Part shown: positions 13,668 to 20,749 of the stretch, one piece after another
How positions within the stretch are numbered: the stretch's first letter is position 1
Layout of the letters: every line of letters begins with the position of its first letter
Source of the DNA: a virus
Direction: 5' to 3' (one strand)
DNA: 25,414 nucleotides
IMG/VR virus record: IMGVR_UViG_3300025276_000199
Coordinates: 1 to 25,414 of that record
Translations under genes and position numbers: made by a program
Notes under the pieces: model-generated
The model's database searches: none
What the model saw: the letters and a program-made list of their open reading frames with translations, nothing else
Told to the model about the DNA's origin: nothing

Positions 13668-14276
13668 ATGGCAAATAAAGATGCCCCTTTTGGACTCCGT
13701 TATGTGCGTAACCTGCAGGGAAATTATAACTCTTCAGGTCAATCTCGTTACAGGATAACAACTGCAGATGCGACAAACGCTACTAACATCTACCAAGGCG
13801 ACATTGTTGCCCAAGGTACTGCTGGTATTGTTACTCGTATTGCGAGAGCCGATGGAGGTAGTGCTACTAGCACTATTATTCTAGGCGTATTTAATGGATG
13901 TTTTTATACAGATCCAACTACTAGCAAGCCAACATGGAGCAATTATTGGCCCGGAAACGCGGCCACTGATGCAGTAGCTTTTATTTTCGACAGTCCTATG
14001 GATGTGTTTGAAATTCAAGCTGATGCTGCTTTCCCTGTTGCTGACTTGTTTGGTAACTTTGATGTTGTTGATAACAGCGGCACAGGAAGCTCTGATAGCG
14101 GTATTTCATACCTCGAGCTTGATGTGTCTACTGGAGCAACAACTGCTGCGTTACCTGTAAAAGCCCTGGATATCTCTCAAGATCCTGAGAATTCAGATGT
14201 AAGTACAGCCAACACTAACGTGCTTGTCACCATACAGAATCATCTGTTTGGTCAGAAGCAAGTTGGTTTAGCGTAA
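13668..14276 (+). CDS. Probable head decoration/structural protein
   Basis: This is a 202-residue, Ala/Thr/Gly/Asp-rich beta protein directly before the major capsid gene. It has a strong AAGGAG ribosome site, expected for an abundant virion component. The start ANKDAPFGLRYVRNLQG and the small beta-barrel-like stretch IYQGDIVAQGTAGIVTRI look like capsid decoration or cement proteins placed beside coat genes. It has no signal peptide and one Cys. Proteome data would be needed to separate a decoration protein from another minor head protein. The family is not identified by me with certainty. Confidence 0.6.
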   Translation: MANKDAPFGLRYVRNLQGNYNSSGQSRYRITTADATNATNIYQGDIVAQGTAGIVTRIARADGGSATSTIILGVFNGCFYTDPTTSKPTWSNYWPGNAATDAVAFIFDSPMDVFEIQADAAFPVADLFGNFDVVDNSGTGSSDSGISYLELDVSTGATTAALPVKALDISQDPENSDVSTANTNVLVTIQNHLFGQKQVGLA

Positions 14277-14291
14277 AGGGAGGTTGAATAA

Positions 14292-15200
14292 ATGGCAATT
14301 TCACGCGCACAACTAGCTAAAGAACTTGAGCCTGGCCTTAACGCCTTGTTTGGCATGGAGTATGATCGTTACGAAAACGAACATGCAGAAATCTTTGACA
14401 CCGAATCTTCAGATCGTGCATTTGAAGAAGAGGTTTTGATTGTTGGTTTTGGTAATGCTTCTGTTAAAGAAGAAGGCCAAGGCGTTCAATTTGATAGCGC
14501 AAGCGAAGGTTTCACGGCTCGTTACACTCACGAAACAGTAGCTCTTGCATTCGCGCTTACTGAGGAAGCCGTAGAGGATAATCTTTACGACCGACTTGGG
14601 GCTCGTTATACAAAGGCTCTTGCACGAAGCATGGCTCACACCAAGCAGGTAAAAGCTGCAAACGTATTGAATAATGCGTTTAGCGCAAGCTTTACTGGCG
14701 GTGACGGTGTATCTTTGATTAACACCGCACACCCTCTGTCTAATGGTGGAACCATTGCTAACCGGGCTACGACAATGGCAGATCTTAACGAAACGTCATT
14801 GGAAAATGCTTTGATCAACATCTCAACTTTTGTTGATGACCGAAACATGATCTTGGCCCTTCGGGGAACCAAGTTGATTGTTCCGCCTCAACTTCAGTTT
14901 GTTGCTGATAGGCTGCTTGAAACCCCAGGAAGAGTTGGTACAGCAGATAATGACATCAACGCAATCAAGAACATGGGACTGTTGCCGCAAGGCTACTCAG
15001 TTAACCATTTCTTGACAGATACTGATGCATTTTTCCTTATGACTGACTGCCCTGATGGGTTTAAGCACTTTGAAAGAACTCCGATCACCACTTCTATGGA
15101 AGGTGATTTCGATACAGGTAATGTTCGCTACAAAGCTAGAGAGCGTTACTCATTCGGATTCAGCAACCCAAGATGTGTCTTCGGATCTCAAGGCGCTTAA
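14292..15200 (+). CDS. Major capsid protein (HK97-fold type)
   Basis: This 302-residue protein is probably the coat subunit of the icosahedral head. The typical length, the position after scaffold and decoration genes, and the segments RAFEEEVLIVGFGNASVKEE, YTHETVALAFALTEEAVED and the NTAHPLSNGG loop (about 144-154) match Mu gpT-like/HK97-fold coat proteins. RFxP-type C-terminal strands (RYKARERYSFGFSNPRCVFG) close the protein. There is no long N-terminal scaffolding delta domain, in line with the separate scaffold gene. GGGAGG is the ribosome site. A double hairpin and terminator follow directly, which often marks the end of a highly expressed capsid transcript. Confidence 0.85.
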   Translation: MAISRAQLAKELEPGLNALFGMEYDRYENEHAEIFDTESSDRAFEEEVLIVGFGNASVKEEGQGVQFDSASEGFTARYTHETVALAFALTEEAVEDNLYDRLGARYTKALARSMAHTKQVKAANVLNNAFSASFTGGDGVSLINTAHPLSNGGTIANRATTMADLNETSLENALINISTFVDDRNMILALRGTKLIVPPQLQFVADRLLETPGRVGTADNDINAIKNMGLLPQGYSVNHFLTDTDAFFLMTDCPDGFKHFERTPITTSMEGDFDTGNVRYKARERYSFGFSNPRCVFGSQGA

Positions 15201-15202
15201 AA

Positions 15203-15218
15203 GGTTTCATGTGAAACC
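15203..15218 (+). promoter_or_regulatory. Hairpin GGTTTC-ATGT-GAAACC
   Basis: This is a perfect 6-bp stem with a four-base loop, starting three bases after the capsid stop codon. It sits directly upstream of the terminator hairpin. It could stabilise the 3' end of the capsid mRNA or act as a binding site. Confidence 0.5.
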
Positions 15219-15220
15219 AT

Positions 15221-15247
15221 GGAGGGGGGGTGTAATGCCCCCCTTTT
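15221..15247 (+). terminator. Intrinsic terminator after the capsid gene
   Basis: GGGGGG (15225-15230) pairs with CCCCCC (15238-15243) around TGTAATG and is followed by TTTTAATT. It is the same G6/C6 design as the minus-strand hairpin at 1737-1753, but with a U-tract. Partial termination would favour capsid over downstream structural mRNA. Confidence 0.7.
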
Positions 15248-15255
15248 AATTGTAG

Positions 15256-15261
15256 TATAAT
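15256..15261 (+). promoter_or_regulatory. Possible -10 box (TATAAT) after the terminator
   Basis: A perfect TATAAT lies just after the terminator and about 30 bases ahead of the next start codon, with no recognisable -35 and no TGn extension. It could restart transcription of the beta-rich structural genes; weak evidence. Confidence 0.25.
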
Positions 15262-15293
15262 GACGCTATGCGTTGGTTCTAGGAGGAACTGTT

Positions 15294-16010
15294 ATGCCTA
15301 CTCATTTTCGCACTGGTGTTTCTAATCAAGTACCAGGCAATCCTTTATTTGAATTTCCTTACTTAGATCCTTCTAAGTATGTAACTTATTTTAATGATTT
15401 TTTCACTTATCATGCTGATGAGTGGACGATCACTACAACTGAAGCTGGAACTGGCAGTGCTACTGAAGCTCTCGAAAGTGGTTCTGGCGGACTGTTATTA
15501 ATCACTAACGCTGCTGGAGATAACGATTTAGATTTTCTTCAGTTAAAAGGTGAAGCTTTTAAATATGTTTCGACTAAGAACATGTTTTTTAAAGCAAGAT
15601 TTAAAGTTAGTGACGCTACCCAATCTGATTTTGTTATGGGCCTTGGTATTGCTGATACCTCTCCGCTCGATACAACAGATGGAGTCTTTTTCATAAAAGC
15701 TGATGGTGCTGCCACCATGGATTTTCTTGTTGAAAAAGATAACTCTGCAACAACTAATAGTTCAGTTGCTACGATATCTGACGATACGTTTTTAACGGCA
15801 TCTTTTTTCTATAATGCTAAAGGGGGAAGTTCCAGTTCCGGTAATGGAGCCTTTGAAGTGTTTATAGATGACGCAAAAGTTGCAACTCAAACTACGTTAA
15901 CAAACGCGCCTGATGATGAAGATCTGACTATTAGCTTTGGTATCCAAAATGGAGCAGCTGCAGCCAAGACAATGACAATTGACTATATTCTGGCAGCAGT
16001 TGAGCGATAA
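15294..16010 (+). CDS. Beta-sandwich virion protein, jelly-roll-like
   Basis: I place the start at ATG 15294 (MPTHFRTGVSNQVPG) because AGGAGGAA lies 5 bases before it; the frame opens earlier at 15273. The 238-residue product is almost all beta strand, for example MFFKARFKVSDATQSDFVMGLGI and GAFEVFIDDAKVATQ. It resembles concanavalin-A/LamG-like jelly rolls in strand pattern, which often cap phage virion proteins. There is no catalytic motif, signal peptide or membrane segment. It could be a head fibre or surface protein. The family is not identified with certainty. Confidence 0.55.
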   Translation: MPTHFRTGVSNQVPGNPLFEFPYLDPSKYVTYFNDFFTYHADEWTITTTEAGTGSATEALESGSGGLLLITNAAGDNDLDFLQLKGEAFKYVSTKNMFFKARFKVSDATQSDFVMGLGIADTSPLDTTDGVFFIKADGAATMDFLVEKDNSATTNSSVATISDDTFLTASFFYNAKGGSSSSGNGAFEVFIDDAKVATQTTLTNAPDDEDLTISFGIQNGAAAAKTMTIDYILAAVER

Positions 16011-16031
16011 TTGTAAGAGAGGTAGCTTGCT

Positions 16032-16655
16032 ATGGCCCTTAAAGGTTCAGGTAGTGATGTAACATCCAGCTTTATAACGGCTGCTGCCGCAGATCCTAAT
16101 GGTATTAGCACCGTTGCTACTATTAGTGGTGCTGCTAATTTAACTATTAATGGTGCATTGGCTGATGGGGGATCCGTTACGATGGATTGCCCCAGGAACG
16201 TCACCATATTATCTGCCGCTGATGACTCAGGTATTACGTTTACAGTCACTGGAACAGATGAAAGCGGAACTGCTATAACTGAAGTTATAACAGGCGCTGA
16301 TTCTACTACTGCAACAGGAAGCAGTTTTTTCCAGACCGTTACCCAGATAGCAACTTCAGGTTCTTCTACAGGTAACGTAAGCGCAGGATCTGGTACAAGT
16401 TGTTCTGGTGTTATTTCAGCATCAAGATGCCGGTTGCGTGGTATTTATGTAGTCAATGGAAGCGGTGCTGCAACTATAGTATTCAGAGAAGGGTCTGGCA
16501 CAGGCACAGTTGTCATGAAATTTGCGACTATTGCAGGAGCAAGTACGAACTCTTACCCTGATGTACCGGATGATGGTCTTTTGTTTAAAGCTGGAGGATA
16601 TGTAACTTTTACTGCTGTTACAGATCTAACTGCAATGACAACATTCTTTTCTTAA
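16032..16655 (+). CDS. Ala/Thr/Gly/Ser-rich beta structural protein
   Basis: This 207-residue protein is rich in Gly, Ser, Thr and Ala with short strand repeats (ITFTVTGTDESGTAITEVI, TVTQIATSGSSTGNV). It has the look of an immunoglobulin-like or beta-barrel virion surface protein. One pair of cysteines lies close together (CSGVISASRC). GAGAGG precedes the start. It is unrecognised; by position it is a minor virion protein between the capsid and connector genes. Confidence 0.55.
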   Translation: MALKGSGSDVTSSFITAAAADPNGISTVATISGAANLTINGALADGGSVTMDCPRNVTILSAADDSGITFTVTGTDESGTAITEVITGADSTTATGSSFFQTVTQIATSGSSTGNVSAGSGTSCSGVISASRCRLRGIYVVNGSGAATIVFREGSGTGTVVMKFATIAGASTNSYPDVPDDGLLFKAGGYVTFTAVTDLTAMTTFFS

Positions 16656-16667
16656 AGGCATTGGCAA

Positions 16668-17348
16668 ATGGCTACATCAGGTAGTAGAGACTTTGAGCCA
16701 GATGTTGCGGAATATATTGAGGAAGCATTTGAACGATGTGGCTTAGAATTTCGCACAGGTTATGACGGGGTTACCGCCAGGCGATCCCTTAACCTTCTGT
16801 TTGCTGATTGGGCAAACAGAGGACTTAATCAGTGGACGGTTACAAATACATCAACCACATTAACTGAAGCTGATGAATATATTGATTTGAGTGCTTCAAC
16901 GATTGATGTTCTTGATGTTGTTATTCGTAGGACTGATGGCAGCACAACTACCGATATAGCAATGCAACAAGTAGGTAGATCTGAATACTGGAATATTCCA
17001 AACAAATCTACCAAATCGCGTCCTACGCAATGGTTCTTAGATAAACAAATTATTCCTAGATTATATATTTGGCCTGCTGCAGAAAACAGCACTGATCAAT
17101 TAGTCATTAATAGACTTGTAAGAATCGAAGACGCAGATGCAAGTGTCAATACGGTAGATATGCCTTTTAGATTTTATCCATGTCTTGCTGCGGGATTGGC
17201 CTATTACATTGGACTGAAAAGAGCTCCTGACAGGATTCAAGTGCTCAAAGGTATTTACGAAGAAGAGTTTAAAAGAGCATCAGATCAAGACGAAAGCAGA
17301 GCTTCTTTTAGAGTCTCCCCTGGTATTGCATCTTCCAGGAGAGCCTGA
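16668..17348 (+). CDS. Head-tail connector-like protein, P22 gp4 type
   Basis: This 226-residue protein has an N-terminal DFEPDVAEYIEEAFERCG and RRSLNLLFADWANRGLNQWTV, a pattern typical of phage adaptor proteins that attach under the portal. A strand-rich middle follows (VVIRRTDGSTTTDIAMQQV, IIPRLYIWPA), then a helical C-terminal part with PFRFYPCLAAGLAYYIGLKRAP. The layout is like the P22 gp4 / T7 gp11-type adaptor, which closes the portal after packaging. It follows the capsid module and ends where the next gene begins (TGATG). The ribosome site AAGGCATTGGC is weak. Adaptor assignment by pattern, not by search. Confidence 0.65.
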   Translation: MATSGSRDFEPDVAEYIEEAFERCGLEFRTGYDGVTARRSLNLLFADWANRGLNQWTVTNTSTTLTEADEYIDLSASTIDVLDVVIRRTDGSTTTDIAMQQVGRSEYWNIPNKSTKSRPTQWFLDKQIIPRLYIWPAAENSTDQLVINRLVRIEDADASVNTVDMPFRFYPCLAAGLAYYIGLKRAPDRIQVLKGIYEEEFKRASDQDESRASFRVSPGIASSRRA

Positions 17349-17671
17349 TGGCGTATGCGGCTGGCAAATATGCAATTGCCATATGCGACAGATGTGGCTT
17401 TGAAAAAAAATACTCTAAGCTAATAAAAGAATGGACCGGCTTCATGGTCTGTTCTGAATGCTATGAACCAAAGAGCCCACAACTAATCCCCCCTAAACAT
17501 ATTGCAGATCCTGAGGCTTTAAAAAATCCTCGCCCTCAAACAGGCTTAGAAGAGCAAAGAACCATTCAGTGGGGATTTGATCCGGTTGGATTTATGGGAG
17601 ATGAGGCTTTAACGCCAAATACCCTGCGTGGTAATGGAGAGGTTGGTGAGGTTGAGGTAACCACAACATGA
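17348..17671 (+). CDS. Small protein with a four-cysteine zinc-ribbon motif
   Basis: This 107-residue protein has CDRC (Cys13, Cys16) and CSEC (Cys35, Cys38), a C-x2-C...C-x2-C zinc-ribbon arrangement, with KEWTG just before the second pair. The rest is Pro/Asp/Glu-rich and probably extended (KSPQLIPPKHIADPEALKNPRP). I recall related proteins of phage connector regions that keep DRSG instead of the cysteines, so this copy may have gained or kept a metal site. It shares one base with each of the adjoining stop/start junctions on its left and 4 bases (ATGA) on its right. Role unknown; perhaps a small tail or adaptor-associated factor. Confidence 0.7.
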   Translation: MAYAAGKYAIAICDRCGFEKKYSKLIKEWTGFMVCSECYEPKSPQLIPPKHIADPEALKNPRPQTGLEEQRTIQWGFDPVGFMGDEALTPNTLRGNGEVGEVEVTTT

Positions 17672-18315
17672 GTTTTACATATGCAACTTTAAAAACAGCG
17701 GTCCAAGATTACTGTGAAACAGCAGAAACCACTTTTGTTGCTACGCTTCCAACTTTTATAAAAGAAGCAGAAGAAAGAATACTGAAGAATGTTGAAATTC
17801 CAGTATTTAGAAAAAATCAAACTGGGGCGTTAACTTCTGGAACCCCTTACCTAGCAATGCCTGATAAATTTCTTTCGCCATACAGTCTTGCGGTGATATC
17901 AAGTAATGTTTATTCGTATCTGCTGCTTAAACATGTTTCTTTTATAAGAGATTACTCTCCCAACCCTGCAACAACTGGGTTGCCAAAGTATTATGCTTTA
18001 TTTGATGATAATTTTTTTATTCTCGGACCAACCCCGGACGCGCCCGATGGCGAAAACTACACTGTTGAGCTACATTATAAGTTTAGGCCAGACTCGCTGT
18101 CTGCCGGTGCAGATAGCGGAACAACCTGGTTATCAATTAACGCGCCAGATGCTTTGCTTTACGGAACCTTAGTAGAAGCAGCAACATTCTTAAAAACACC
18201 TGATGAAGTTACTCTTTATCAACAACGATTTGATATGGCGATACAGGCATTGAAGAAGCTTGGAGAAGGATACGGGGCTAGAGATGAATTTAGATATGAT
18301 ATTGCTAAGGGATAG
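17668..18315 (+). CDS. Probable head-tail adaptor/tail tubular-like protein
   Basis: This 215-residue protein overlaps the zinc-ribbon gene by ATGA. N-terminal helices (YATLKTAVQDYCETAETTFVATL, FIKEAEERILKNVEI) lead into a strand-rich core with FLSPYSLAVISS, PKYYALFDDNFFILGPTPD and YTVELHYKFRP, then a helical C-terminus (DALLYGTLVEAATFL). The overall layout resembles tail-tubular/adaptor proteins found after P22-type portals. It follows the gp4-like gene, as expected for a second adaptor ring. No active-site motif. I know similar proteins from marine phages where they are mostly called hypothetical, so the exact ring is not certain. Confidence 0.6.
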   Translation: MSFTYATLKTAVQDYCETAETTFVATLPTFIKEAEERILKNVEIPVFRKNQTGALTSGTPYLAMPDKFLSPYSLAVISSNVYSYLLLKHVSFIRDYSPNPATTGLPKYYALFDDNFFILGPTPDAPDGENYTVELHYKFRPDSLSAGADSGTTWLSINAPDALLYGTLVEAATFLKTPDEVTLYQQRFDMAIQALKKLGEGYGARDEFRYDIAKG

Positions 18316-18317
18316 AT

Positions 18318-18608
18318 ATGTTTGATATGGAAATAAAAATGTCCCCTGGGGATGTTAATGTTCAGACAACATCTGGAAGAGGGCATACCTCGGAAGAGTT
18401 ATCGGCAAATGCGGTAGCTAAAATAATTAGCATATCTGACACAGCAGATCCTGTATTGAAACAGCAAGCAGAAGCTTTTCGGGATAGAATGTTCTACGTT
18501 ATAGTTGATGCTTTAAAACAAGCGATTAAAAGTGACAGGACCACACTTTATAATGAGTTTAAAAAACAAGGCCATGATGATGTGGCTGAAATATTGAGGA
18601 AATTATAA
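18318..18608 (+). CDS. Small conserved-type phage protein (96 aa)
   Basis: This 96-residue protein begins MFDMEIKMSPGDVNVQTT. A flexible Ser/Gly/Thr/His lead is followed by a helical half (NAVAKIISISDTADPVLKQQ, DRMFYVIVDALKQAIKSDR) that ends in a short basic helix. AAGGGA is the ribosome site. The family is not recognised by name; the helical pattern suits a small tail- or adaptor-associated protein. Its stop codon overlaps the next start (TAATG). Confidence 0.6.
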   Translation: MFDMEIKMSPGDVNVQTTSGRGHTSEELSANAVAKIISISDTADPVLKQQAEAFRDRMFYVIVDALKQAIKSDRTTLYNEFKKQGHDDVAEILRKL

Positions 18609-19078
18609 TGGCTATATCTCAGGCAATGTGTACGTCTTTCAAGAAGGAGCTATTGCAAGGCATACACAACCTTACTAGCGGCAGTGGCGGCGGTACAACT
18701 ACTACTACGGGATCAGGCAATGCGTTTAAAATTGCCTTGTATACTAGCAGTGCATCTCTTGGTGCTGCCACAACAGCTTATAGTGGCACTAATGAGGCCA
18801 GCGGAACTGGGTATAGTGGGGGAGGAAATGCATTAACCAATGTTACACCGACAACTTCCAGCACCACTGCGCTAACAGACTTTGCGGATACAACTTGGTC
18901 AAGTTCCAGTGTTACGGCAAGAGGCGCAGTAATTTATAACTCTTCCACCACGGCAGGATCGGCAAATAGAGCCGTTTTAGTACTAAATTTTGGTTCTGAT
19001 AAAGCTTCATCGAGTGGAGATTTCACTATTACTTTTCCTACCGCTGACGCAAGTAGCGCGATTATTCGGATTGCCTAA
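18608..19078 (+). CDS. Ser/Thr/Gly-rich virion protein (156 aa)
   Basis: This 156-residue protein has an N-terminal helix (AISQAMCTSFKKELLQGIHNL), a Gly/Thr linker (SGGGTTTTTGSG), and then beta strands (AFKIALYTSSASLGA, RAVLVLNFGSDKAS, DFTITFPTAD). The Phe-Lys-Ile-Ala-Leu-Tyr-Thr stretch after a linker is typical of small phage structural proteins near tail fibres. It starts and ends in one-base TAATG overlaps, so expression is coupled. Unknown function. Confidence 0.6.
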   Translation: MAISQAMCTSFKKELLQGIHNLTSGSGGGTTTTTGSGNAFKIALYTSSASLGAATTAYSGTNEASGTGYSGGGNALTNVTPTTSSTTALTDFADTTWSSSSVTARGAVIYNSSTTAGSANRAVLVLNFGSDKASSSGDFTITFPTADASSAIIRIA

Positions 19079-19503
19079 TGGCAGATGTTAATGTTGTTTT
19101 TGAGGGCTGGGACAGTATTACCCAAGGGTGGGGAGATGGCACTTGGGGCAATGATGTAGGATTTACGGCTCTTACAATCGGTCAAGGTAATGTTACGGTA
19201 AATGACGGCGGTGGGGTTACAGTATCTGCCTCTGGTGTTACTGGAACCTCAGCCGTTGGCAGCGTTACTATCGGAGAGGGGACAGGGGTTACAGTTACTG
19301 TCACCGGGAACTCTGTCACTGCAACCGCAGGTAATACCACAGAAGAGGCTGGCGGCGGTATATCAGTTGGCGTTACTGGGATAGGAGCTACCGGAAGTAC
19401 ATCTTCTGTGCTTATATGGGGCGATGTAGATACTTCACAGACAGTAACTTGGGTTGCAGTTAACACATCACAGACACCAAATTGGACAGATATAGCAGCA
19501 TAG
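19078..19503 (+). CDS. Val/Gly/Thr-repeat structural protein (141 aa)
   Basis: This 141-residue protein has Trp-rich ends (EGWDSITQGWGDGTWGND; VTWVAVNTSQTPNW) and a middle made of Val-Thr-Val-x-Gly-type repeats, predicted as a beta-solenoid or fibre-like stack. It is acidic and has no cysteine. It is likely a fibre or tail appendage component because it sits directly before the tail fibre gene; the family is unknown. The Trp clusters at both ends might be interaction patches, an inference only. Confidence 0.6.
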   Translation: MADVNVVFEGWDSITQGWGDGTWGNDVGFTALTIGQGNVTVNDGGGVTVSASGVTGTSAVGSVTIGEGTGVTVTVTGNSVTATAGNTTEEAGGGISVGVTGIGATGSTSSVLIWGDVDTSQTVTWVAVNTSQTPNWTDIAA

Positions 19504-19513
19504 AGGAATAAAC

Positions 19514-20749
19514 ATGGCTACATACGTCAACAACCTACGAGTAAAAGAGATCGCCACCGGGGATGAATCGGGAACGTGGGGAACAAGCACTAATACCAAC
19601 CTGGAGTTGATAGGTCAGGCGTTAGGCTATGGCACAGAAGGCATTACAACTAATGCTGATACGCATGCCTCTACAGTAGCTGATGGCGCAGCGGATGAGG
19701 CGAGAGCAATATACCTAAAGTATACGGGTACTTTAGACTCTGCCTGTACGATTACTATTGGCCCTAACACAATGAAGCGTTTTCAAATTATAGAAAATGC
19801 AACGAGCGGTAGCCAAAGTATCATTATAAGCCAAGGCAGTGGAGCAAATGTCACCATAGGTACTGGTGCGGTTAAGGCAGTTTACTTAGACGGTGCTGGC
19901 TCTGGAGCCGCAGTATTAGATGCCCTGGTTGATCTTGACTTAACAGGAACAACAACCGCCGCAGCAGTAACTGCTTCTGGTGCGTTAACCGGGGGTACAG
20001 TAGTCGCAGGAAGCTCCAGTGCTGGAACAACTGTTTCCGCAGGAGATATAGCTATTAAAAACGGTGGCGCTCAGTCTACTGTTAAGTTCTATTGTGAAAG
20101 CAGCAACGCGCACTACGCTCAGATACAAGCCCCCGCTCACTCTGCTTTTTCAGGGAATGTAACACTTACTCTACCTGCAACAACCAGTACGATTGTTGGG
20201 GATAGTGCAACTCAAACGCTTACTAATAAAACGCTTACTTCGCCTAAAGTTAATGAAGACGTAGCAGTTACTTCAACAGCCACTGAAATTAACATCCTAG
20301 ATGGAGTAACGTCTACTACAGCAGAACTAAATTACCTCGACATTACTACGCTGGGATTGACCGCAGCATCAAAAGCTGTAACGGCGGATGCTAATGGTGT
20401 GGTAACAAATGACGCTGGTACTTCAGGAGAATACACAGCCGTTACTTCAAGCTCCAATGCAGTGTCCTTAAACTTACGGCTAGGTGATAACTTCAGTCAT
20501 GATTTAACCGAAGCGACTACTGTTTCTTTTGCTAACCCTGCTGCAAGCGGAAAAGTCAGCACGGCTACGTTGCGGGTTATTCAAGGGTCTACAGCTAGAG
20601 CAATTACGTGGCATAGTTCAATCAAGTGGGCTGGTGATACTGCGCCTACGCTCTCAACTGGAGATGATGACGTTGATGTTTTTGTCTTCTACACAGTAGA
20701 TGCCGGGACGACCTATTACGGCTTTACTGCTGGACAGGACATGTCTTAA
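19514..20749 (+). CDS. Tail fibre protein
   Basis: This 411-residue protein has an N-terminal attachment-like segment NLRVKEIATGDESGTWGTST, a form seen at the start of many marine phage fibres. Strand-rich repeats follow, with AVTASGALTGGTVVAGSSSA and DSATQTLTNKTLTSPKVN, the latter a common phage-fibre motif. TATEINILDGVTSTTAELNYLD (about residues 254-275) is the classic fibre repeat. The C-terminal 90 residues form a possible tip domain. Trimeric fibres of this kind bind host surface receptors. GAGGAATAAAC is the ribosome site. It is overlapped at its stop by the LamG gene (TAATG), so the two are coupled. Confidence 0.8.
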   Translation: MATYVNNLRVKEIATGDESGTWGTSTNTNLELIGQALGYGTEGITTNADTHASTVADGAADEARAIYLKYTGTLDSACTITIGPNTMKRFQIIENATSGSQSIIISQGSGANVTIGTGAVKAVYLDGAGSGAAVLDALVDLDLTGTTTAAAVTASGALTGGTVVAGSSSAGTTVSAGDIAIKNGGAQSTVKFYCESSNAHYAQIQAPAHSAFSGNVTLTLPATTSTIVGDSATQTLTNKTLTSPKVNEDVAVTSTATEINILDGVTSTTAELNYLDITTLGLTAASKAVTADANGVVTNDAGTSGEYTAVTSSSNAVSLNLRLGDNFSHDLTEATTVSFANPAASGKVSTATLRVIQGSTARAITWHSSIKWAGDTAPTLSTGDDDVDVFVFYTVDAGTTYYGFTAGQDMS

